In this document: positions 1-4,790 of the stretch, in pieces
Position numbering within the stretch: the first letter of the stretch is position 1
Layout of the letters: every line of letters starts with the position of its first letter
DNA from: Planctomycetota bacterium
GTDB lineage: Bacteria > Planctomycetota > Phycisphaerae > Sedimentisphaerales > SM23-30
NCBI GenBank assembly: GCA_022705365.1
Contig: JAKJEP010000219.1
Span: 1 to 6,026, forward strand
Length of the DNA stretch: 6,026 nucleotides
Reading direction: 5' to 3'
Translations under genes and position numbers: made by a program
Notes under the pieces: model-generated
Told to the model about the DNA's origin: nothing
Database searches by the model: none
The model's input: the letters and a program-made list of their open reading frames with translations, nothing else

Positions 1-1113
1 GCTCGGCAGGTGGCCGGGGTACAGCATAAAGGCAAATCCACCGGACCGATTCGCTGGCACGGCAGTCAGCCGGGGGTCATCCCTTTGTCCAACCGGAAGT
101 TGCGAATTACCAGGCCCCGCCTGCGACGGAAAGGGCTGGGAACGCAACTGGAAGTGGAAATCCCGGCCTATCAGGCCTTGCAGACCAATAATCGGCTTTC
201 GGAACGTATTTTGACGCTTTTGATGCACGGGATCAGTACCCGCTCCTATCAGGAGGTGATCCCGCAGATGGCTCAAACCGTGGGAGTCAGTAAATCAAAT
301 GTAAGCCGGGAGTTTATCGAAGCCTCTGAACAGCAGATGAAGGCCTTTGCCGAAAGACGATTTGAGGATAAGGATATTTTGATCATTTACGTGGATGGCA
401 TTGTTTTTGGGGATTATCACGTAATTGGGGCGATTGGCGTGGATGCGGCGGGTTATAAGCATGTCCTGGGTCTGGCGGAAGGGGCGACGGAAAATGCAGC
501 CGTGGTAAAAGATCTGCTGGAGGACCTGGTGGCCCGGGGGATCGACCCGAAACGAAAAAGGCTGTTTGTGATCGATGGCAGCAAGGCCTTACGGAGTGCC
601 ATTGATTCGGTGTTTGGTGCCAGGAATCCGGTGCAACGGTGCCGCAAACATAAATCGGCCAATGTTACGGATCATCTGCCCAAAGAGCTGAGGGATTGGG
701 CGAAAAAGGTGCTCCAGGCGGCCTGGCGATTGGAACCGTCGGAGGGCAAGAAACGAATCCGGCAGTTGGCCCAGCAACTGGAGGTCAAATATCCTTCGGC
801 GGCCCAAAGTCTGCGGGAAGGTCTGGACGAGATGTTTACGGTGAATGCGATGGGGCTGCCGAAGGAGCTGCTGCGGTGCCTGTGCACCACCAACCTTATC
901 GAGTCGCCTCATTCCGGGGTCCGAATGCGAACCCGTCGGGTTTGTCATTGGCAGAATGGCCAGATGGTGTTGCGGTGGGCGGTCGCCGGTTTCCTGGAGA
1001 CCGAGAAGCACTTTCAGCGGATCGGAGGGTATAAGCAGTTATGGATGCTGAAGGCCTATCTGGATGACCTGGAAACCCAAAAAGCTGTTGCAGAAAAAAA
1101 GAAAGTAGGATAG
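1..1113 (+). CDS. IS256-family (mutator-type) transposase, 5'-truncated by window edge
   Basis: This DDE transposase would catalyse cut-and-paste or copy-out movement of its IS element. The frame is open to base 1 (A-R-Q before the GTG at 10), and the visible N-terminus aligns with the middle of the usual N-terminal domain, so the true start is probably outside the window. Numbering from the GTG, the likely catalytic triad is D129 (IIYVDGI), D189 (FVIDGSKAL) and E298 (TTNLIESPHSGVR). The CRKHK motif at 211-215 and the helical stretch between the second D and the E are typical of Pfam Transposase_mut (PF00872). An N-terminal helix-turn-helix-like segment (ISTRSYQEVIPQM...VSKSNVSREF) lies around 75-102. 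The 3' end appears intact and ends at TAG 1111-1113. The family call is firm; the start is unknown. Nothing inside suggests decay: no frameshift or internal stop is seen. Confidence 0.93.
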   Translation, partial: ARQVAGVQHKGKSTGPIRWHGSQPGVIPLSNRKLRITRPRLRRKGLGTQLEVEIPAYQALQTNNRLSERILTLLMHGISTRSYQEVIPQMAQTVGVSKSNVSREFIEASEQQMKAFAERRFEDKDILIIYVDGIVFGDYHVIGAIGVDAAGYKHVLGLAEGATENAAVVKDLLEDLVARGIDPKRKRLFVIDGSKALRSAIDSVFGARNPVQRCRKHKSANVTDHLPKELRDWAKKVLQAAWRLEPSEGKKRIRQLAQQLEVKYPSAAQSLREGLDEMFTVNAMGLPKELLRCLCTTNLIESPHSGVRMRTRRVCHWQNGQMVLRWAVAGFLETEKHFQRIGGYKQLWMLKAYLDDLETQKAVAEKKKVG

Positions 1114-1137
1114 TATAGTGAACACAGCCGCCATAAC

Positions 1138-1163
1138 CTTCAACTACGGCTGGGACACAATCG
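1138..1163 (+). repeat. Putative right terminal inverted repeat of the IS256-type element
   Basis: The sequence from CTTCAACTACGG into CTGGGACACAATC matches the general form of IS256-family ends, which commonly close with CAAC...TGGGACA plus a short tail. It sits 25 bp after the transposase stop, the expected place. A weak AGCCG/CGGCT stem (1126-1130 with 1147-1151) overlaps it. The partner left repeat is not in the window, so this rests on resemblance and position only. Confidence 0.45.
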
Positions 1164-1165
1164 CA

Positions 1166-1181
1166 TATCCTCGTAAGGATA
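1166..1181. other. Small perfect hairpin just outside the IS right end
   Basis: TATCCT (1166-1171) pairs perfectly with AGGATA (1176-1181) around a CGTA loop. It lies 50 bp after the transposase stop and is followed by AGAATAATTTTC rather than a clean T-run, so it is only a weak candidate transcription terminator for the transposase. Confidence 0.3.
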
Positions 1182-1227
1182 AGAATAATTTTCAAACAGC
1201 CGTATAACAGGTAATAATGGATACATA

Positions 1228-1236
1228 ATATCCACA
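1228..1236 (+). promoter_or_regulatory. Near-consensus DnaA box (one mismatch)
   Basis: ATATCCACA differs from the classic DnaA box TTATCCACA only at the first base, and is followed by an A/T-only stretch. No second box was seen between here and parB, so it may well be chance. Confidence 0.2.
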
Positions 1237-1330
1237 AAAAATGTTATTTTATTTTTTTAAAAAAGATTTTAGATGTGGACGCTAATGGGAAATAAATTCG
1301 CATATAAGAAGGCAAGCGTATCATTTGGTA

Positions 1331-1427
1331 TTTTTGACGCCAGCAGCAAAAACTCTTCGTCCCCTTGTTATGGGGGAGCCAGAGCCGTTTTTGGAAGCGA
1401 ATAGCGTATTTTGGCGGTTCCGTCATG
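1331..1427. repeat. Palindrome-bounded intergenic repeat, copy A
   Basis: Copy A starts with an imperfect palindrome: TTTTTG (1331-1336) and CAAAAA (1347-1352) enclose GC-CA-GC. A TCCCC/GGGGA stem follows (1360-1364 with 1373-1377, loop TTGTTATG). It closes with GGCGGTTCCGTC, containing the palindrome CGGTTCCG (1415-1422). It shares GACGCCAG and GAGCCGTTTTTGG with copy B at equal offsets. With copy C it shares GACGCCAG, CCCC-N-TGTTATGG and GACGGTTCCGT-like ends. Related sequence appears to continue past the end (TCTAGGAAACAATTCATTAT here, TCTGGTAAACAAAAATATA after C). No coding role is apparent. Confidence 0.6.
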
Positions 1428-1473
1428 GTTCAGAAAGTGATTTTTTAGTCTTTTTTTCTAGGAAACAATTCAT

Positions 1474-1563
1474 TATGACGCCAGGGTCAAAAGCTCAATG
1501 GTTCTTGCTATTGGGGCAATAGAGCGGTTTTTGGCTAGCAGGATCGAGTTTGGTGTTAACCAT
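1474..1563. repeat. Palindrome-bounded intergenic repeat, copy B
   Basis: GACGCCAG at 1477-1484 lies 141 bp after the same motif in copy A. GAGCGGTTTTTGG (1522-1534) is at offset 45 from it, against 46 in A with one base changed, and CGAGTTTGG is at offset 68 against 69, so this is a true homologue. The left palindrome is degraded (TGAC...GTCA). The middle carries a different but perfect hairpin, CTATTG-GGG-CAATAG (1508-1522). The right end is TGGTGTTAACCA (1551-1562), in place of the CGGTTCCG of copies A and C. Confidence 0.55.
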
Positions 1564-1674
1564 AGCAAATTCAAGATGGTTCATTTTTCATGAAATTGCA
1601 TTGAGAAAACTGGTTTGAAATACCTGTTTGCCTGCATGAATAAATGTAATAAGAAGCGTGTTGTGATTACAAGT

Positions 1675-1690
1675 TGTTTCACGTGGAACA
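1675..1690. other. parS: parS site 1 (ParB-binding centromere)
   Basis: TGTTTCACGTGGAACA differs at one base from the canonical bacterial parS TGTTTCACGTGAAACA. The left half-site is canonical and the right half is the GGAACA variant. It lies 307 bp before the parB start and 79 bp before the second site. ParB dimers would bind here and load as CTP-dependent sliding clamps. The CACGTG core and a second site close by make chance very unlikely. Confidence 0.92.
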
Positions 1691-1753
1691 CCTTTGCTGC
1701 TTAAAATGAATAAGAGATGTAATTTGGTTTTAGTTGTTTTTGGAATGTGATAG

Positions 1754-1769
1754 TGTTCCACGTGGAACA
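1754..1769. other. parS: parS site 2 (ParB-binding centromere), perfect palindrome
   Basis: TGTTCCACGTGGAACA is a perfect 16-bp palindrome. It matches the parS pattern TGTTNCACGTGNAACA, with both half-sites in the GGAACA form. It lies 212 bp before the parB GTG and just 6 bp before repeat copy C. Confidence 0.92.
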
Positions 1770-1774
1770 AATAA

Positions 1775-1855
1775 TTTGACGCCAGCGTCAAAAGCACTTA
1801 GACCCCATGTTATGGAGGCTGTTGGACGAAATCTATTTTTGACGGTTCCGTATAA
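1775..1855. repeat. Palindrome-bounded intergenic repeat, copy C
   Basis: Copy C opens with a clean inverted repeat, TTTGACGC-CA-GCGTCAAA (1775-1792), the best preserved of the three left ends. It then has a CCAT-GTT-ATGG stem (1805-1815) at the place where copy A has its C/G stem, and ends with ACGG-TT-CCGT (1842-1851). It is shorter than A and B by internal deletion. The preserved stems with differing sequence suggest that structure, rather than sequence alone, is maintained. Confidence 0.6.
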
Positions 1856-1928
1856 TTTTAATATTTATGATGAACTATTTTCTTGTTTCTGGTAAACAAA
1901 AATATATAATTTTAAAAAATAAAATAAT

Positions 1929-1957
1929 TTGATAGAGTTATATATATGTTATATATA
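1929..1957 (+). promoter_or_regulatory. Putative parB promoter
   Basis: TTGATA (1929-1934; five of six bases of the -35 consensus) is followed after 17 bp by TATATA (1952-1957; four of six of the -10 consensus). This would place the transcript start near 1964, giving a short leader that carries the parB ribosome binding site. The AT-rich background makes chance matches common, so the call is tentative. Confidence 0.4.
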
Positions 1958-1964
1958 TAACATA
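1937..1964. promoter_or_regulatory. Nested palindromes before parB, candidate operator
   Basis: Two overlapping inverted repeats occur here. One is an 11-bp perfect repeat around GTT: GTTATATATAT (1937-1947) with ATATATATAAC (1951-1961). The other is a perfect 20-bp palindrome, TATGTTATATATATAACATA (1945-1964). They cover the spacer and -10 of the likely parB promoter, the right place for a repressor site. It is not a parS sequence, so a regulator other than the parS-binding mode of ParB would be needed. An easily melted element is the alternative reading. Confidence 0.45.
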
Positions 1965-1970
1965 ACACAC

Positions 1971-1977
1971 GGAGGTG
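1971..1977 (+). promoter_or_regulatory. parB ribosome binding site
   Basis: GGAGGTG is a near-ideal Shine-Dalgarno sequence, with GGAGG six bases before GTG 1982. It decides the non-ATG start of parB. The first in-frame stop upstream is TAA at 1958-1960, with no other start in between. Confidence 0.85.
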
Positions 1978-1981
1978 TTTT

Positions 1982-2896
1982 GTGAATGAAGTAAAAAAAC
2001 GATTAGGCAGGGGGCTGGATTCTCTTCTTTCCTCGACGCGGATACAGGAGATAGAGAATGCATCTGCTTATAATAAAACAACTTATGAACCAATTGGTGA
2101 TGCTGCGAGCCGCTTTGATGCGGTGATCGAGCTTCCGGTGGGCAAGGTCACGAGTAATCCCCACCAGCCGCGTAAGAAATGGAATGAGACGGAATTGATG
2201 GAGTTATCAGAATCCATTAAGGCCAATGGCATTATACAGCCGATTCTGGTACGTCCGATGGGGGCCAATTATCAGTTGATAGCAGGGGAGAGAAGATTGC
2301 GGGCGGCCATTCAGGCCCAGAAAAATACGATCCCGGCGATCGTTCGTCATGCCAGTGAAGAACAGATGCTGGAATGGGCCCTGATTGAGAATATTCACCG
2401 GGCGGATCTGAATGCTATTGAACGAGCCCGCGCCTATAAAAGTTATGTTGCCACGTTTTCTTTGAGCCAGCAGGAGGTGGCGCAGCGGCTGGGGGAAGAC
2501 CGTTCGACCATAGCCAATTACATGCGTTTGCTGGAGTTGCCGCCGGAGTTGCAGCAGATGGTAGCGGATGGTTCTCTGAGCATGGGTCATGCCCGAGCAC
2601 TGCTGGGCATCAAGGAGCCGGCCCGGCAGAAAGAGCTGGCCGCCCAGGTGCGGGAGAAGAATCTTTCGGTGCGGAAGCTCGAACGGCTGGTGCAGATTCT
2701 GCAGCAGGCGCCGGCCCCCTCTTCCGGCAAACCGCAAAAGAGTCCCCATATTCAGGAGCTGGAGCACGACATGACCCGCATACTGGGAACCCGGGTCACC
2801 ATTCATACGGCCCGGCGCACGGCCCATCGGGGAAAAATCATTATCGAGTTTTACAATCTGGATGATTTTGACCGGATTCGGGAAAAGCTGCAATAA
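1982..2896 (+). CDS. parB: Chromosome-partitioning protein ParB (Spo0J family)
   Basis: ParB binds parS, hydrolyses CTP to form a sliding DNA clamp, recruits SMC and activates ParA. The 304 residues match the usual family length. Domains in order: an N-terminal basic ParA-stimulating motif KKRLGRGLDSLL (5-16); the CTP-binding ParB/Srx domain with box I NPHQPR (59-64), box II GERRLRAA (102-109) and box III ENIHRADLN (136-144); a helix-turn-helix LSQQEVAQRLGEDRSTIANYMRLL (161-184) for parS; a linker rich in Pro/Ala/Ser (242-255); and the C-terminal dimerisation domain (256-304, ending IIIEFYNLDDFDRIREKL). Box III has His and Ala where ENxQRxDLNP is common, a mild variation. The start is GTG with a strong GGAGGTG. 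Translation ends with tandem TAA codons. Two parS sites lie just upstream. parA, the usual upstream partner, is absent from the window. Confidence 0.96.
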   Translation: MNEVKKRLGRGLDSLLSSTRIQEIENASAYNKTTYEPIGDAASRFDAVIELPVGKVTSNPHQPRKKWNETELMELSESIKANGIIQPILVRPMGANYQLIAGERRLRAAIQAQKNTIPAIVRHASEEQMLEWALIENIHRADLNAIERARAYKSYVATFSLSQQEVAQRLGEDRSTIANYMRLLELPPELQQMVADGSLSMGHARALLGIKEPARQKELAAQVREKNLSVRKLERLVQILQQAPAPSSGKPQKSPHIQELEHDMTRILGTRVTIHTARRTAHRGKIIIEFYNLDDFDRIREKLQ

Positions 2897-2928
2897 TAAG
2901 GGACAATAAAAAAGATTTGATTCGGCGT

Positions 2929-3321
2929 ATGGCAGACATTGATTTTACCAGCAACAGCAAAGACCGGCAAAGATCGAGGGCGGCTCTCTGGGGGTGGCTG
3001 CTATTCATGGCTTTGTTTTTCGCAGGCCTGCGGCTGTGGGAGAAGGAATACGGCGTACGTTCCGGCGTGGGAATCCCAACGATTTTAACGGCGGTGCAGG
3101 ATCACATCAATCCGAACCGGGAAACCTGGATATCGCTGGCCCGGCTGCCGGGAATCGGCAAGGTGCGGGCGATGGAAATCGTTCAATTTCGGGAGCACTA
3201 TCAAAGCCTGCACCAGCAGGATCCTTTTCGCCAGGCGGAAGATTTGACCCGGGTGCCGGGCATCGGGGATAAAACCATCGAGAAAATTAAATCCTACTTA
3301 GTATTTGATTCCCAGGAATGA
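2929..3321 (+). CDS. Membrane-anchored helix-hairpin-helix protein, ComEA-like
   Basis: A 130-aa protein with one transmembrane helix near the N-terminus (about 19-37, ALWGWLLFMALFFAGLRLW), preceded by Lys/Arg residues. It is followed by a short linker and a ComEA-type pair of helix-hairpin-helix motifs: ARLPGIGKVRA (about 71-81) and TRVPGIGDKTI (about 107-117). INPNRETWISLARLPGIG is the classic start of this domain. HhH pairs bind DNA backbone without sequence specificity. In ComEA the protein is anchored by its N-terminus and binds incoming DNA during uptake. The basic N-terminus (R/K before the helix) suggests the domain faces outside, though topology is a guess. The gene follows parB by 32 bp, so co-transcription is likely. 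The start is uncertain: TTG at 2917 (four residues longer) has AAGGGA 13 bp upstream, while ATG 2929 has no clear ribosome site. ATG was chosen by codon preference. Confidence 0.8.
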   Translation: MADIDFTSNSKDRQRSRAALWGWLLFMALFFAGLRLWEKEYGVRSGVGIPTILTAVQDHINPNRETWISLARLPGIGKVRAMEIVQFREHYQSLHQQDPFRQAEDLTRVPGIGDKTIEKIKSYLVFDSQE

Positions 3322-3332
3322 TCCACTATAAT
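3305..3332 (+). promoter_or_regulatory. Putative sigma-70-type promoter for the 3376 gene
   Basis: TTGATT (3305-3310; four of six of the -35 consensus), a 16-bp spacer and a perfect TATAAT (3327-3332) straddle the stop codon of the HhH gene. A transcript would start near 3339, just ahead of the ribosome site AGGAG at 3356-3360. This suggests the genes from 3376 onward have their own promoter besides any read-through from parB. Confidence 0.45.
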
Positions 3333-3375
3333 CCTTTTTATTTACTATGTAACGCAGGAGTCACTATAAGAACGT

Positions 3376-3864
3376 ATGGAACAATGGGAAGTACAACGGA
3401 GCACGGGGAAATGTTCAGGGACCGGGCGCGAGCTGCAGCCGGGCGAGGAATATTACGCGGCTTTGCTGGACAAGCAGGATACTTTCGAGCGCTGCGATTA
3501 TTGTGTGGAATACTGGGAATCGGCCCAGCCGCAGGTGTACAGTTATTGGAAGACGGCCATGCCCCTGCCGAATCAGAAGAAGAAGCTGTTTGTCGATGAT
3601 GAAATATTAATTAATTTTTTCAAGCGGCTGGAGGACGAAAAAGAGCCGATCAAGGTGCATTTTCGTTTTGTGCTGGCTCTGATTCTGATGCGCAAGAAAA
3701 TTTTGAAGTATGAGGACACCCGGCGGGAGGCAGGCCAGGAAATCTGGAAAATGCGTTTTGTCAAAGAAACGGAGATGCATGAGGTGGTCAATCCGGAATT
3801 GGACGATCCGCAGATTGAGCAGGTATCGCAGGAACTGAGCAGCATTCTGCACGGCGAGCTGTAA
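3376..3864 (+). CDS. Conserved protein of unknown function, planctomycete-type family
   Basis: The function is not known. The 162-aa protein has no signal peptide or membrane helix and is probably cytoplasmic. Its N-terminal part (1-60) reads like a small zinc-ribbon or treble-clef-like fold that has lost ligands: C13 in GKCSGTGRELQPGEEYY, then C40-x2-C43 in FERCDYCVEYW. Only three Cys are visible where four ligands would be normal. The middle (70-110, LFVDDEILINFF...VHFRFVLALILMRKKILKY) is amphipathic and helical. The C-terminus (139-160, NPELDDPQIEQVSQELSSILHG) is an acidic helix. From memory the whole layout resembles a family widespread in Planctomycetota; no search supports this. The ATG at 3376 is preceded by AGGAG at 3356-3360 with a rather long 15-base spacing; MEQWEVQRSTGKC fits the family start. 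The lipoprotein gene begins 29 bp downstream. Confidence 0.78.
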   Translation: MEQWEVQRSTGKCSGTGRELQPGEEYYAALLDKQDTFERCDYCVEYWESAQPQVYSYWKTAMPLPNQKKKLFVDDEILINFFKRLEDEKEPIKVHFRFVLALILMRKKILKYEDTRREAGQEIWKMRFVKETEMHEVVNPELDDPQIEQVSQELSSILHGEL

Positions 3865-3893
3865 ACCGGCGGAGACCGGGGAAACGAGGCCGA

Positions 3894-4790
3894 ATGGATT
3901 TCTTAAAAAATACCGGTTGTAAGACACAAACAGCGATTGGCTGGCTGGGGGTTATGTTTTTTCTGGCGATGACGGGCTGTGAACCGCAGCGGCAGGTTCG
4001 TCCGCTGCCGGAGCCCTTGTCCGCCGATGCGATTCTGGCGCGGTATCAGGCCAATATTGCGAGTATCCCGCCCTTCCGGGCCTTCGTGAAAAAATGGGAG
4101 GTGAATTTGCTGGACAGCCAGGGGAAGAAACACAAATACAAAGATTCCTCCGGTAAAGTGTTTTACCGTCCGCCGCTGGAAGCCGGGGGGGCGGCCCTGG
4201 TGCATTTGCAGGCGGATACGGCTCTGGGGAGCGCTTTTGTGATTGCCTCCAATCAGAAAGAATACTGGATTTATTCCAAGAATCCCAAGCAGAATATCGC
4301 GCAATGGGGCAAATATGAACATCTGGGCAAGCCTTGTGCGGAGAACATGCCGATGAATCCGCAGATTTTGCTGGAATATATCGGCCTGCGGCCACTGGCG
4401 CCGGATCCGAATCAGGTTCTGGAGCCGGTGTATGATCCGCAAACGAACAGTTTCAGCATCATTGCAGCGCACGGGGAGGGATCGTATTTGAAGCGCAAGA
4501 TGGTTTTTGACCGATATACCTATCTGGTCTGCGAGATTACGGAATTTGATCCGGAGGGAAATATCCTGATGCAAAGCACCCTGCAGGATTATCAGCTTCT
4601 GGAACCATCCCGGATCCCCGGAGATATATTGCTGCGGTATCCGGCGGATGATACGTATATCCATCTGAAATTACACCGGTTTCGCGCTGATCCGACGGAT
4701 CGAACGAAATTGTTTGAGCGTCCCGTCCGGATTGCGGGGATTGATGCGGACGAGTACCTGCAAATAGATAAGCCTTGTGAAAATGAATAA
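3894..4790 (+). CDS. Putative lipoprotein, possibly LolA/LolB-like fold
   Basis: A 298-aa exported protein. Residues 12-28 form a hydrophobic signal segment ending LAMTGC, with C29 the likely lipidated residue. The lipobox is slightly atypical, with Met at -3, but Thr-Gly-Cys follows the rule. The next residue is Glu, and a flexible Pro/Arg stretch (30-42) comes after. The mature part starts DAILARYQANIASIPPFRAFVKKWEV and is rich in alternating beta strands (VFYRPPLEAGGAALVHLQ, AFVIASNQKEYWIYS, KRKMVFDRYTYLVCEITEFDPEGNILMQSTLQDYQLL). This is the pattern of LolA/LolB-type half-barrels and related outer-membrane lipoprotein-sorting-like proteins; the fold is inferred from pattern only and no specific function is claimed. 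ATG 3894 has GAGG (3886-3889) just 4 bp ahead. It is 29 bp after the upstream gene and overlaps the next by 8 bp, which implies one operon. Confidence 0.75.
   Translation: MDFLKNTGCKTQTAIGWLGVMFFLAMTGCEPQRQVRPLPEPLSADAILARYQANIASIPPFRAFVKKWEVNLLDSQGKKHKYKDSSGKVFYRPPLEAGGAALVHLQADTALGSAFVIASNQKEYWIYSKNPKQNIAQWGKYEHLGKPCAENMPMNPQILLEYIGLRPLAPDPNQVLEPVYDPQTNSFSIIAAHGEGSYLKRKMVFDRYTYLVCEITEFDPEGNILMQSTLQDYQLLEPSRIPGDILLRYPADDTYIHLKLHRFRADPTDRTKLFERPVRIAGIDADEYLQIDKPCENE

Larger units (their letters stand above)
1..1163 (+). mobile_element. IS256-family insertion sequence, right part only
   Basis: The element consists of the transposase gene plus about 50 bp of 3' non-coding DNA ending in a sequence of the IS256 terminal-repeat type (TGGGACACAATC, 1151-1162). 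The left end lies outside the window, so neither the target-site duplication nor the left inverted repeat can be checked. The right boundary is an estimate, good to a few bases. After it the base composition drops abruptly to AT-rich host DNA. Confidence 0.7.
1164..1981. other. AT-rich intergenic region: parS/centromere and repeat region upstream of parB
   Basis: About 820 bp without a credible gene: the short open frames here have no ribosome binding site or recognisable protein motifs. It contains two parS sites, three diverged palindrome-bounded repeats, a long A/T run (about 1236-1270, including T7A6), one near DnaA box and a palindrome cluster just before parB. Its AT content is much higher than that of the flanking genes. 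It probably functions as a centromere and regulatory region. An origin role is possible but not shown. Confidence 0.7.

Noticed and set aside
1325..1522. Plus-strand open frame of 65 codons across repeats A and B
   Set aside because: It covers the palindromic repeats and intergenic DNA and lacks a ribosome binding site; the repeat structure explains the sequence better.
1588..1797. Minus-strand open frame of 69 codons over the parS region
   Set aside because: It is created by AT-rich DNA and reads through parS, repeat C and non-coding sequence; it has no ribosome site or recognisable motif.
1331..1855. CRISPR array or integron attC sites
   Set aside because: There are only three diverged copies of about 77-95 bp with unequal spacing, no uniform short repeats or spacers, and no GTTRRRY/RYYYAAC core pairs with gene cassettes.
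2207..2893. Long minus-strand open frame opposite parB (228 codons)
   Set aside because: It lies fully inside an unmistakable parB gene; the translation is rich in His/Gln/Arg/Leu, as expected for the antisense of codon-biased DNA.
3339..3375. Riboswitch or structured leader before the 3376 gene
   Set aside because: The leader would be under 40 nt and no conserved stem or known aptamer motif is visible.
3903..4664. Minus-strand open frame of 253 codons opposite the lipoprotein gene
   Set aside because: The + strand reading has a signal peptide, lipobox and operon spacing; the antisense product has no such signs.
4777..4779. GTG as the start of the last gene
   Set aside because: ATG two codons later gives the same protein minus two residues and neither has a better ribosome site; ATG is preferred by codon type, but GTG cannot be excluded.
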